A DNA stretch of 12,591 nt from Mailhella sp. (GTDB lineage: Bacteria > Desulfobacterota > Desulfovibrionia > Desulfovibrionales > Desulfovibrionaceae), in the NCBI GenBank assembly GCA_017411945.1, contig JAFQPD010000114.1, positions 1-12,591 of the forward strand, read 5' to 3'. How positions within the stretch are numbered: the stretch's first letter is position 1; the number at the start of each line of letters is the position of its first letter. A model generated the notes under the pieces. It made no database searches, was not told the DNA's origin, and worked only from the letters and a program-made list of their open reading frames with translations. Shown in pieces: positions 1 to 6,149 of this stretch. Position numbers and translations under genes: made by a program.

Positions 1-69
1 ATCGATTTCCGCAATGAGATTGAGGAGTTCAGGGGTAATTTCGAGAGTGGTTGTGTTAATCATGTCCAT
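1..69 (-). CDS. Fic family protein, N-terminal fragment (runs off the left edge)
   Basis: The leftward reading frame from ATG at 69 is open for 23 codons to the window edge; a second in-frame ATG lies at 63. The visible peptide contains the stretch LEITPELLNLIAEID, which resembles from memory the N terminus of a class of Fic/DOC proteins (ITPEILxLIAEIDEFKG). Fic proteins usually transfer AMP or another nucleotide monophosphate to target proteins, and many act as toxins or effectors. The catalytic HPFxxGNGR motif would lie outside the window and cannot be checked. The gene is divergent from the rightward pair starting at 251, and the gap contains symmetric sites. With only 23 residues the family call is tentative. 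Confidence 0.45.
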   Translation of the reverse strand, partial: MDMINTTTLEITPELLNLIAEID

Positions 70-99
70 TTTTTTATCCGAAAATATCCATTTTGAAAA

Positions 100-125
100 C
101 CATTTAATGGTCCGATTTGGTCCAT
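100..125. promoter_or_regulatory. Candidate operator of the leftward Fic-like gene
   Basis: Two overlapping dyads lie 31-56 bp upstream of the Fic-like ATG. The first is CCATTTAATGG (100-110), a perfect odd palindrome. The second is ATGGTCC-GATTT-GGTCCAT (107-125), symmetric at 14 of 19 positions. TCCATTT-like words recur towards the gene (65-71 and 87-94). Such clusters are typical of autoregulatory sites in toxin or mobile-element genes. The binding protein is unknown; the XRE domain protein at 958-2106 is one candidate. Confidence 0.35.
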
Positions 126-180
126 TTATAAGTAATTTACGGACAATTTTAAGGGGATAGAGAGTACTTAATTTTTTAAC

Positions 181-209
181 TTGATTTTAGTATTTTATTA
201 ACTCATAAT
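181..209 (+). promoter_or_regulatory. Sigma-70-like promoter for the 251-2106 gene pair
   Basis: TTGATT (181-186) and CATAAT (204-209) are separated by exactly 17 bp in an AT-rich stretch, about 40 bp upstream of the start codon at 251. The match is good at both hexamers, but AT-rich DNA gives such matches by chance. Confidence 0.45.
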
Positions 210-250
210 AGGCATATCAGTTGTCAAGTTCACTTCTATAAGGAATATCT

Positions 251-877
251 ATGTATACTGAACTTTGTGCCAAAATTGCTCCAATTGTTCCCTTCATTGA
301 TGAGTCTATCCAGACTTCTCTTCGTTGTCATGCTGCCGGTGAAGAATTGGATGGGCGTAACCATAACTCAAAATTTACGTTTAGCTGCAATTGTTTTGGC
401 AATCTTTCTGGACGGTTAAACTGGAAGTTTGGCAGATATCGTTTGGAAAACGGCGACCCTTTTGAACTTGATCATGAAAAAGGTTTGGCCGTTCTCTGCA
501 GATTTCAGTCTGAAATTGTTCGGGTATATATATCAAAAGTCGCAGCTGATACTCGTATTCCTCGTGGAGGACGTAGGGTAAAGCAAGCTGCGAAAGATTC
601 CAGCCTTTTTCTTTCTGAAGAGATTGAAAAAATGCTTACGCCATCATTGTCTAAAGAAGATGGTGAGGACGTTTTCATGCTTGGTTATGATGCCGACCCC
701 GAAAAGGGGCTCGGAAAAATATGCTTGAGCAAAGTTATCTTTCAGGGGAAAAAATTTGTTTCTCAACATATTCACGAATTCAGAAGAACAGAAGTTACAC
801 CTACTTATGAAGCCATTCAGCCTGAAATAATTTCCTATCCCGAAGTCCGTCTCGTAGGTTCAGACTTGGCAGGATAG
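251..877 (+). CDS. Hypothetical protein (208 aa) paired with an XRE/ImmA-IrrE gene
   Basis: I do not recognise this protein. It starts at ATG 251 with AGGA at 241-244, six bases upstream. It has no signal peptide or obvious membrane segment and looks like a soluble mixed alpha/beta protein. A basic patch lies near residues 102-116 (RIPRGGRRVKQAAK), which could touch nucleic acid. The C-terminal half is acidic up to about residue 150, then becomes strand-like. Codon use is AT-rich like the gene after it. It lies 80 bp upstream of the XRE/ImmA-IrrE gene, on the same strand and with no terminator between, so the two are probably one transcript. ImmA/IrrE proteins often act with a partner encoded next door as regulator-target or antitoxin-toxin pairs, so this could be the partner. 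That role is inference from context. Confidence 0.75.
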   Translation: MYTELCAKIAPIVPFIDESIQTSLRCHAAGEELDGRNHNSKFTFSCNCFGNLSGRLNWKFGRYRLENGDPFELDHEKGLAVLCRFQSEIVRVYISKVAADTRIPRGGRRVKQAAKDSSLFLSEEIEKMLTPSLSKEDGEDVFMLGYDADPEKGLGKICLSKVIFQGKKFVSQHIHEFRRTEVTPTYEAIQPEIISYPEVRLVGSDLAG

Positions 878-957
878 AAATCAAATGCTAACTATCCAAA
901 ATCGGCTACGAAATGCTCTGTTTTTGTTAGCCAAGGTACAAGATTTAGAGGTGCGAT

Positions 958-2106
958 ATGGGGGGAGAGCAGTCTCTTTTATATTATTACAAAAAAAAAG
1001 TTGATCCTTCGCGTTTAACTTTTGCTAGAGAGCTTCGAGGGCTTACCAAAAAAGCTCTTGCCGATAAGCTTGGTAAAAAAGCAAGTGCCATAACCCAGTT
1101 TGAAGCTGGAACCTTGGGTATGTCCTTTGAAACTTTTTCAACGCTCGTTAAAGAGTTAGAAATACATCCAGGCTTACTAAGTGCGGAAAACACGCAGTTG
1201 CCTAGCGCGGATATGGCCAATTGCCATTTTCGGGCAAACAAGAGAGTGCCACAAATGTTGCGCCAAAGCGCTCGTTGCTATGCGCTACAGGTTCTCTCTA
1301 TTTATAACTATTTGGAGGAGCTTGGTGTTAAATTTCCTCCAATAACATTCAATCAATATTCTGGTCCATCTCTTTCAGAGCAGCAGATGGAAGAATATGC
1401 AGTCGCGGTCCGGCATGGGTTAGGTCTAAAACTAGGCCCTATTCAGAATATGGCTGAGTTTTTAGAAAATATTGGTATTCGTATCGTTATTCTTGATGGG
1501 GAAAGAAGAGGGCTTGATGCATTTGCAGCGTGGATTTCCGGGCAGCCATGCATTATGCTGGATAAGGAGTTCGCTAGTCGAATGCCCTTTGACTATGCTC
1601 ATGAATTTGCACATCTGCTTTTGGATGAAGATACAATTCCAGGTGATCTCATGGCAGAGCGACGTGCAAATCGTTTTGCCTCTGCTTTTTTGATGCCAGC
1701 CGCCTCCTTTGTTCAAAATTGCCCATCAAGGTATGGACGTGCGGCATTTATCGAAACAAAACTATTCTGGAGAGTTTCCATCGCTGCTGCTTTATATCGC
1801 GCGAAGCTACTTGGGGTGATGAGCGAACGCTCGTATACCAATGCGATGATTAATCGCGCCAAAGCAAATGAGAACATTCATGAGCCAGCGGAGTTTTCAC
1901 GACCTATGCCAACTCTTCTTGCTCAAGCTATGAAACTTGTTTCTAAGATAACCAATCTTAAAAAGATGTCAGAACATTTGGGAATTCTTCAGGATGAGCT
2001 GGAGCACATTCTTCTTTGCCAAAATGTCTCCCAAGAAGTGTTAGACGAAATGAAGCCTGAAAAGCGCACCTCAGTTGTGCTACAGTTTCGACCTCTTTCG
2101 AAGTAA
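958..2106 (+). CDS. XRE-family regulator with ImmA/IrrE metallopeptidase domain
   Basis: A 382-residue two-domain protein. An N-terminal XRE helix-turn-helix spans about residues 17-70 (FARELRGLTKKALADKLGKK). A zinc metallopeptidase domain of the ImmA/IrrE type (COG2856) spans about 140-255. The catalytic HEFAH is at 215-219, and the expected downstream Glu of the ExxANxFA pattern is E234, followed by ASAFLMP. The site therefore looks intact. About 120 further residues follow, probably helical. Family members bind DNA and cleave repressors (ImmA of ICEBs1) or regulators (IrrE/DdrO), or act as antitoxins. Start ATG 958 has GAGGTG at 948-953. A run of nine A's at 991-999 near the start is a possible slippage or sequencing-error site. 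The gene ends at a strong terminator beside the presumed island edge, which fits a mobile-element accessory regulator. Confidence 0.88.
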   Translation: MGGEQSLLYYYKKKVDPSRLTFARELRGLTKKALADKLGKKASAITQFEAGTLGMSFETFSTLVKELEIHPGLLSAENTQLPSADMANCHFRANKRVPQMLRQSARCYALQVLSIYNYLEELGVKFPPITFNQYSGPSLSEQQMEEYAVAVRHGLGLKLGPIQNMAEFLENIGIRIVILDGERRGLDAFAAWISGQPCIMLDKEFASRMPFDYAHEFAHLLLDEDTIPGDLMAERRANRFASAFLMPAASFVQNCPSRYGRAAFIETKLFWRVSIAAALYRAKLLGVMSERSYTNAMINRAKANENIHEPAEFSRPMPTLLAQAMKLVSKITNLKKMSEHLGILQDELEHILLCQNVSQEVLDEMKPEKRTSVVLQFRPLSK

Positions 2107-2115
2107 AAATCGTCC

Positions 2116-2156
2116 TAAAACAGCCTGCCGGGCTCATCGTCCAGCAGGCTGTTTTA
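2116..2156. terminator. Strong (bidirectional-looking) terminator after the XRE/ImmA-IrrE gene
   Basis: A perfect 13-bp inverted repeat pairs TAAAACAGCCTGC (2116-2128) with GCAGGCTGTTTTA (2144-2156) around a 15-nt loop. The stem ends in A/T runs on both sides, so it can work as a Rho-independent terminator from either direction. The word CGTCCAGCA occurs in the loop (2138-2146) and again just after the stem (2158-2166). Confidence 0.85.
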
Positions 2157-2180
2157 ACGTCCAGCAAAATATTTTTGGAA

Positions 2181-2204
2181 TGTGGGTATTTTTGTGGGTA
2201 TTTT
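2181..2204. repeat. Two perfect tandem 12-bp repeats, TGTGGGTATTTT
   Basis: TGTGGGTATTTT occurs at 2181-2192 and immediately again at 2193-2204 without mismatch. Pairs of TGTGGGTA-type words are familiar near attachment sites and integrase genes of P4-like integrated elements, where they act as arm-type sites for the recombinase. That role is inferred from recall and position at the presumed island edge. Confidence 0.8.
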
Positions 2205-2260
2205 CGATTTTTAAAACTAAAAATATCCTGTAATTACGCAGTATTACCACTTGAAATTTT

Positions 2261-2275
2261 ATCCGTCTCGGGCCA
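2261..2275 (+). other. Possible attachment-core remnant resembling a tRNA 3' end
   Basis: ATCCGTCTCGGGCCA reads like the last bases of a tRNA T-stem and acceptor 3' strand (CTCGGGC would pair with GCCCGAG). No tRNA body precedes it, so it cannot be a gene. Integrated elements often carry a copy of the tRNA 3' end at the distal junction. The site sits between two sets of direct repeats, as expected for a core. The rest of the 2157-2381 stretch contains no gene I can support. Confidence 0.2.
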
Positions 2276-2284
2276 TGTAAATTC

Positions 2285-2318
2285 AAGGGTTTACGAGTAA
2301 AATCGTAAGCCCTTTTTT
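2285..2318 (+). terminator. Rho-independent terminator in the gene-free junction
   Basis: AAGGGTTTACGA (2285-2296) pairs with TCGTAAGCCCTT (2303-2314) around a 6-nt loop, with one T/G position that still pairs as G-U in RNA. The run of six T's at 2313-2318 gives the + strand polarity. No gene in the window ends just upstream, so it may be left over from the gene or tRNA that served as the integration target. Confidence 0.7.
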
Positions 2319-2344
2319 CGTTTAACTTCCCGTTTTTCCCTTTT

Positions 2345-2365
2345 TGTCCCCCATCTGTCCCCCAT
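2345..2365. repeat. Two 10-bp direct repeats, TGTCCCCCAT, 11-bp period
   Basis: TGTCCCCCAT is found at 2345-2354 and 2356-2365. The 11-bp spacing places both copies on the same face of the helix. Together with the 12-bp tandem pair at 2181-2204 it flanks the terminator and tRNA-like word, an arrangement like arm sites on both sides of a recombination core. Confidence 0.7.
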
Positions 2366-2381
2366 TTTGGTTCTGCTTCAA

Positions 2382-2756
2382 GGCTCTACTTCAAAAGCGG
2401 GGGCAAAGGATTTTGGGGGTAGCCATTCCGATGAGGTTTTCACCAGCCTATCCGCAGAGGACGCGGACACGCAGGCGGTAGTTTTCAACATTCCGGAAGC
2501 CGTACGCTCACCGCCGGATGAGCTTCATTTTACGGTGGAAGCTTTCAGTTATCCCGTTGTTCTTCGAGAAGAGGAGCCTCCGGGCGATCTCTTCTTTCCA
2601 CGAGTCCAGCGCACAGCCAGCGGGCTCATGGGCTTGAAAGGGCTTCGGCTCAGCTCGTCTATGCAGGCCAGCAGGCGCGACACAACTTGCCGGCATTGTT
2701 CCTTGTTCTGGCAGCGCAACCGGGGGAGGGCCAATAACATGCCTGCTGTCGCAAGC
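2382..2756 (-). mobile_element. Truncated ISL3-family insertion sequence
   Basis: One end is recognisable at 2382, where GGCTCTACTTCAAAAGCGGG resembles the GGCTCT-starting terminal repeats of ISL3 elements. From there the element runs to about 2756, covering the 3' part of a leftward transposase gene. The 5' part of the transposase and the other terminal repeat are missing, so the element is immobile. A similar word, GGTTCTGCTTCAA, lies directly outside the end (2369-2381, 11 of 13 identical), either a duplicated end or a target feature. The missing end lies towards the FNT gene, suggesting a deletion between the IS and that gene. The inner limit is approximate. Confidence 0.65.
2448..2756 (-). 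pseudogene. ISL3-family transposase, C-terminal remnant with frameshift and stop
   Basis: The leftward frames spell the C terminus of an ISL3 (DDE) transposase. One frame, about 2756 down to about 2613, carries RCQNKEQCRQVVSRLLACID and SPFKPMSPLA. A second frame, about 2611 down to 2450, carries LDSWKEEIARRLLFSKNNG, ITESFHRKMKLIRR, and after a stop AYGFRNVENYRLRVRVLCG and TAG at 2448-2450. Joining them needs one inserted base near 2611-2613. The TGA at 2508-2510 sits where the family has Arg, so it is explained by one CGA-to-TGA change. The N-terminal part with the zinc finger and the first catalytic Asp residues is absent. It is non-functional. Confidence 0.8.
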
Positions 2757-3374
2757 TCAGGAGGCGATCTTGCGTGAGCGATGGAAGAGGATGGAGCCTA
2801 GGGAATTGCCGAGGGTGACGAGGGCGATGAACAGCAACTGATCCATGGCAGGGGCATCGCAGCTGCCGGCAAAGAGGTACACCATGTTGGCGATGCAGTG
2901 CTCGAAGCCAGAGAGGATGAAGACGGAGACGCAGAGCACTGTGATGAGGGCGTTGCTGAACACGTTCGACGTTTCCTTCCAGACGACCACGGCGGTATAC
3001 ATGAGAACGCCGCACATGAAAGATGCGAAGAGGATGTGGAAGAAAAAGTCAGGGATATTGGCTATCAGCTCTCCCTTCTTCAAGAGGATGGCCGCAGGGG
3101 CGATGCCGAGATTGGAAAGCTTCAGGCAGGAGCCATAGAGGAACGTGCCAATCAGGTTGCCGAGATAGATGACGCCCATGTCCTTGAACGAGAAGGAGTC
3201 TTTCAGGAAGCCGATGGCTCCGGTATAGAGATTGAGCTTGAGGTGTATGATAGTGAGCAGGCCAAGCGCGAAGAACAGGCTGCCGACAATGGGAATCTGG
3301 ATGCCCATCAGAGCCGTAGCGCCTATGCCGATAAATATCCCTGCCCAGATGGAACGGATGAGCTTGGCGATCAA
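2757..3374 (-). CDS. Short formate/nitrite transporter (FNT) family protein
   Basis: A 205-residue membrane protein with about six hydrophobic segments and the two half-helix loops of the FNT channel fold: LNLYTGAIGF (residues 47-56, matching the FNT LFTGN loop) and GFEHCIANMVYL (156-167) with the conserved pore His at 159. Family members carry formate, nitrite, hydrosulfide or acetate; the substrate cannot be told here. At 205 residues it is shorter than the usual 250-280, mostly because the termini are compact. Its stop codon abuts the IS remnant, so the last residues (HRSRKIAS) may be altered. The start is TTG at 3374 with GAGGTG five to ten bases upstream; the ATG just upstream meets a stop within five codons. 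The gene seems monocistronic. Confidence 0.82.
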   Translation of the reverse strand: MIAKLIRSIWAGIFIGIGATALMGIQIPIVGSLFFALGLLTIIHLKLNLYTGAIGFLKDSFSFKDMGVIYLGNLIGTFLYGSCLKLSNLGIAPAAILLKKGELIANIPDFFFHILFASFMCGVLMYTAVVVWKETSNVFSNALITVLCVSVFILSGFEHCIANMVYLFAGSCDAPAMDQLLFIALVTLGNSLGSILFHRSRKIAS

Positions 3375-3402
3375 TGTTCACCTCGCATGATAAGTTTTTC
3401 AC

Positions 3403-3418
3403 TTTCTGGGTCCAGAAA
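3403..3418. promoter_or_regulatory. 16-bp palindrome upstream of the FNT gene
   Basis: TTTCTGG-GT-CCAGAAA is a perfect 7-bp inverted repeat with a 2-bp centre, 29 bp upstream of the FNT start codon. It looks like a dimeric repressor or activator site. It does not match the Rex or CRP/FNR-type consensus that I know, so no regulator is assigned. Confidence 0.45.
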
Positions 3419-3505
3419 AACATACTTCCTCAAGCTTGCCAAGAGCAGGTCATAGAGAAAAGTGCTGTTTTATGGAGCTAAGAGAGCTTCTTTTCCAGCA
3501 ACGAA

Positions 3506-3540
3506 AACGCTCCCGGCCACAGGAAGTGATCGGGAGCGTT
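3506..3540 (-). terminator. Terminator at the end of the ORP-like operon
   Basis: AACGCTCCCG (3506-3515) and CGGGAGCGTT (3531-3540) form a 10-bp stem with a 15-nt loop. On the leftward strand the stem is followed by TTTTCGTT. It lies 22 bp after the stop of the last operon gene (3562) and separates the operon from the FNT gene. Confidence 0.85.
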
Positions 3541-3561
3541 GTTTCAGGTATGCAGTCGATC

Positions 3562-3942
3562 TCAGAACTGTCCGAGTATGGTGCTCAGGCGTTCCAGAAG
3601 CTCGTCCACGTCGGTTTCGGAAGGCTGGGCGGGAAGGTCGTCTATCATGCCGAGGCCTTCCATGGCGTCGTGGAAGGTCTCTTCTCCCATGCCGCATGCC
3701 GAGGCGGTGTTGGTCATGGCGTCCTGCATGAGTATGCTGATGACGGCCTTCTTCAGCTCGTCGGCATTCCAGGCTTCTCCGCCGAAGAGGTCGAGCAGGG
3801 CGAGGGACGTTTTCTGCGCCTTGAGGCTGGCGAGGGCCTCAGGCATGGCAGGGGCCATGCGCACGGCCGCGCCATGCTTCCCAAAGACGCCCGCCATTCC
3901 TTCCCAGAAGGCCGCGCGCGGAGTGACGATGAGGATATCCAT
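3562..3942 (-). CDS. Small receiver-like protein, last gene of the ORP-like operon
   Basis: A 126-residue soluble protein, not confidently assigned. The N-terminal half alternates strands and helices like a response-regulator receiver (MDILIVTP as first strand, LALLDLFGG around 48-55 with Asp51 where a phosphate-accepting Asp could sit). It lacks the usual acidic pair after strand one, so phosphorylation is doubtful. The C-terminal half is helical and acidic (residues 60-123). Start ATG 3942 is preceded by AAGGAA with about seven bases of spacing, 30 bp after the previous gene. In D. vulgaris the ORP loci also contain small uncharacterised proteins among the ATPase and ORP genes, so this may be a complex member. 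That is inference from context. Confidence 0.8.
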   Translation of the reverse strand: MDILIVTPRAAFWEGMAGVFGKHGAAVRMAPAMPEALASLKAQKTSLALLDLFGGEAWNADELKKAVISILMQDAMTNTASACGMGEETFHDAMEGLGMIDDLPAQPSETDVDELLERLSTILGQF

Positions 3943-3972
3943 GGGGAATTCCTTGCTTTCCGCGGGAACGGC

Positions 3973-4344
3973 TTAGTGGTGACCGCCGCCGCAGGTGAAT
4001 TCGAGGGTGAAGGGCTGGAGGCGGCCTTCGATGAAGGCCTGCACGGAAGCTCCCACAGTGGGGAAGTTGCCGGCGAAGAACACTTCCACGCCCACCTGCT
4101 GGAAGCCCATGAGGGGGCGCATGCCCATGCCGCCGGCAAGGAGCACCTTGACGCCGGCGTTGGCGAGGTACTGCACGGGGGCCATGCAGCCGCCGTGGTG
4201 GTGGGGGATGGGTTCGAGGGTGCGGACTTCCTTCACGGCGCCGTCTTCGACTTCGACGAGGGTGTAGATCTCACAATGGCCGAAATGCATGCCCATGTTG
4301 GCGTCGAGGCCGCCGGGCAGGCAGGAGGGGATAGCGATGAGCAT
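3973..4344 (-). CDS. NifX/NifB-type dinitrogenase iron-molybdenum cofactor domain protein
   Basis: A 123-residue single-domain protein of the MTH1175/NifX type, the family that includes the Mo-Cu orange protein (ORP) of Desulfovibrio and carriers of Fe-Mo cofactor precursors. Family features are the N-terminal IAIPS strand, the HFGHCEIYTLVEV segment (20-32), VKVLLAGGMGMRPL (65-78) and the C-terminal VQAFIEGRL. It is rich in possible metal ligands: C8, H20, H23, C24, H48-H50, C53, C118 and H122-H123. It starts three bases after the stop of the ATPase gene, with GGAG eight bases upstream, so translation is probably coupled. It may bind or deliver a metal-sulfur cluster built with the two ATPases; the cluster itself is not deducible. 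Confidence 0.9.
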   Translation of the reverse strand: MLIAIPSCLPGGLDANMGMHFGHCEIYTLVEVEDGAVKEVRTLEPIPHHHGGCMAPVQYLANAGVKVLLAGGMGMRPLMGFQQVGVEVFFAGNFPTVGASVQAFIEGRLQPFTLEFTCGGGHH

Positions 4345-4347
4345 GGG

Positions 4348-5250
4348 TCATTCTCCGATTCTGGTCGTCGTTCGGGCTTCGCGGCCCGTCTTCATCTCCT
4401 GAAGGGCCGACCACATGTCCTTCAGGGCGTTACCTACGGGATTATCGAATTCGGTCAGAGCCTGCCGGCGCACCATGGCCTGCGTGACCACGGGGTCGAA
4501 GGGCAGGCGACCCAGCAGGGCATGGCCGTTTTCAGCGCACATTGCCTCAATGGCGTCGGCTTCGGCGGGGTTGAGGTCCGCCTTGTTGATGATGACGGCC
4601 AGCGGAACGCGGAAGTGGCGGCACAGGTCGGCCACGCGGGTGAAGTCGTGGCGGCCCGAAGGGGTGGGCTCCACCACGCCCACGGCGAGAGTCGCGCCGG
4701 AAAGCGAGGCGATGACGGGGCAGCCCACGCCGGGGGAGCCGTCGCAGAGTATGGTTTCCAGCTTCTGCTCGCGGGCCCGCTTGCGGGCTTCTGTCTTGAG
4801 CAGGCCCACCAGCTTGCCGGAATTCTCCTGCCCGGGGAAGAGCTGGGCATGCACCATCTGGCCGAAGCGGGTGTCGCTCACATGCCAGTCGCCGCAATGG
4901 CCTTCGGGGAAGTCTATGGCCTGTGCGGGGCAGAGCTTCACGCAGACGCCGCAGCCCTCGCAGCGCAGGGGGTCGACCTTGTAGATGGAGCCGTCGAAGG
5001 AGACGGCTTCGAAGGCGCAGAGCTTCTGGCACTGGCCGCAGTGCACGCAGTCGGCCTGGCGTATCTCGGCTTCGTTGCCGGAGATGAAGGGCTCGGTCTG
5101 CCGCACGTCCGGGGCGAGCAGGATGTGGAGGTCCGGAGCGTCCACGTCGAGGTCGCAGATGATCTTGTTCTGGGCGAGGTGGGCGAAGGCCGCGCTCACC
5201 GTGGTCTTCCCGGTGCCGCCCTTGCCGCTGATGATGACTATCTCACGCAT
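4348..5250 (-). CDS. MinD/Mrp-type P-loop ATPase with two 4Fe-4S motifs (second copy)
   Basis: A 300-residue cytosolic ATPase of the MinD/Mrp (SIMIBI) class. The deviant Walker A motif SGKGGTGKTT is at residues 8-17, the DLDVDAPD switch at 33-40, and CDGSPGVGCPVI at 169-180. A two-cluster ferredoxin insert spans 68-107 (C68, C71, C74, C78 and C97, C100, C103, C107, each CxxCxxCxxxC). Relatives in the D. vulgaris ORP complex (DVU2103/DVU2104 type) associate with the orange protein, and other Mrp proteins carry Fe-S clusters to targets. Its ATG overlaps the end of the preceding gene by 8 nt and has GGAGG six bases upstream, which implies stoichiometric production with its paralogue. Confidence 0.93.
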   Translation of the reverse strand: MREIVIISGKGGTGKTTVSAAFAHLAQNKIICDLDVDAPDLHILLAPDVRQTEPFISGNEAEIRQADCVHCGQCQKLCAFEAVSFDGSIYKVDPLRCEGCGVCVKLCPAQAIDFPEGHCGDWHVSDTRFGQMVHAQLFPGQENSGKLVGLLKTEARKRAREQKLETILCDGSPGVGCPVIASLSGATLAVGVVEPTPSGRHDFTRVADLCRHFRVPLAVIINKADLNPAEADAIEAMCAENGHALLGRLPFDPVVTQAMVRRQALTEFDNPVGNALKDMWSALQEMKTGREARTTTRIGE

Positions 5251-6139
5251 GGTCGGCCTCCTTCACGCGGGCGTATTCGGCACGCAGGGCATCGCGCAGG
5301 GCGGTGAAGCGTTCGCGCCATTCGGGCGAAAGGTCGGCCAGCAGGCGGCCGGAGGCGTACTGCTCGGCGGCGGCGCGTTCGAAGGGCAGTTCGGCGAGGA
5401 GCGGCAGGCCGTTCTCGCGGCAGTAGGCGCGCACGGCCTCGTCTCCGGCTTCGTTGCCTTCTGCCCCGGCGCGGTTGATGACGGCGCAGACGGGCTTGCT
5501 CAGCGGCAGGAAGGCCTGATGGGCGAGCTTGAAGTCGTGGAAGCCGAAGGGGGTGGGGTCGGCCACGAGCAGTATCATGTCGGCGTCGCGGGTCACGGTG
5601 ACGGCCGGGCAGGACACGCCGGGGGGCGAGTCGAGCAGGGCGTCGGCCGGGGCGGCCTCGAGCATCTCGTCCAGAGCCTTGTGTTCCTGGCGGAGCAGGG
5701 GAGGCGTCATGGATTCGCCTATGCGCGTGCGGCCCATGAGGAAGCGCACCGAGCCTTCGAGCACAGTGCCGCTTTCCAGACGGCCGAGCTCACGGCGGTC
5801 TTCGGTGATGGCGCCGGTGTGGCATACGGCGAAACAGCCGCCGCATCCGTGGCACATGTCCTGAAAGATGCTGATTTTGCCCGCGAACGAGGCGATGGCC
5901 TTATAGGTGCAGATATCGCGGCATTTCCCGCAGGACACGCACTTTTCCCTGTCCAGTCCGGGCACGCGGAGCCAGCTCACGCAGCTCTTCTCTATGGCGG
6001 GGGGCAGGAAAAGGTGCAGGTTGGGGGCCTCGGCGTCCGTATCCACGGCGATAAGAGGCGCGTCCCATACCCTTGCGAGGGAAGCGGCAACGCTGGTCTT
6101 GCCTGCGCCGCCCTTGCCGCTGGCAATGGCTATCTTCAT
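5243..6139 (-). CDS. MinD/Mrp-type P-loop ATPase with two 4Fe-4S motifs (first copy)
   Basis: A 298-residue paralogue of the next gene with the same plan: SGKGGAGKTS (8-17), DTDAEAPN (33-40), two CxxCxxCxxxC motifs (C67, C70, C73, C77; C96, C99, C102, C106) and DSPPGVSCPAV (170-180). I chose ATG 6139 and not the longer frame from 6292: GGAG lies just upstream, the Walker motif then sits at the usual distance from the N terminus, and the extra residues read like a shadow of the overlapping gene. It begins 10 nt after the upstream stop and overlaps the next gene by 8 nt. The two ATPases differ clearly in sequence, so this is an old duplication and they may form a heterodimer. Confidence 0.93.
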   Translation of the reverse strand: MKIAIASGKGGAGKTSVAASLARVWDAPLIAVDTDAEAPNLHLFLPPAIEKSCVSWLRVPGLDREKCVSCGKCRDICTYKAIASFAGKISIFQDMCHGCGGCFAVCHTGAITEDRRELGRLESGTVLEGSVRFLMGRTRIGESMTPPLLRQEHKALDEMLEAAPADALLDSPPGVSCPAVTVTRDADMILLVADPTPFGFHDFKLAHQAFLPLSKPVCAVINRAGAEGNEAGDEAVRAYCRENGLPLLAELPFERAAAEQYASGRLLADLSPEWRERFTALRDALRAEYARVKEADHA

Positions 6140-6149
6140 AGGTTCTCCG

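Noticed and set aside
885..1004. A 39-codon frame (MLTIQNRLRN...) in front of and overlapping the XRE gene
   Set aside because: No ribosome-binding site, no recognisable product, and mostly overlaps the start of a well-supported gene. Kept only as a remark on the nearby A-run.
2261..2275. A tRNA gene
   Set aside because: Only the last 15 bases resemble a tRNA 3' end; there is no anticodon or D arm upstream. Treated as a possible attachment-core remnant.
1..2380. A CRISPR array or phage structural genes in the AT-rich region
   Set aside because: The repeats here are just two pairs of 10-12 bp without spacers, and no capsid, tail, terminase or integrase frame is visible.
2367..2777. A 136-codon rightward open frame over the IS remnant
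   Set aside because: The opposite strand carries recognisable transposase sequence, and this frame shows no family features.
3436..5307. A 623-codon rightward open frame across the ORP-like operon
   Set aside because: It is antisense to three well-supported genes, has low-complexity Ala/Gly/His/Glu-rich composition and no recognisable domain. It is a by-product of GC-rich third positions in the real genes.
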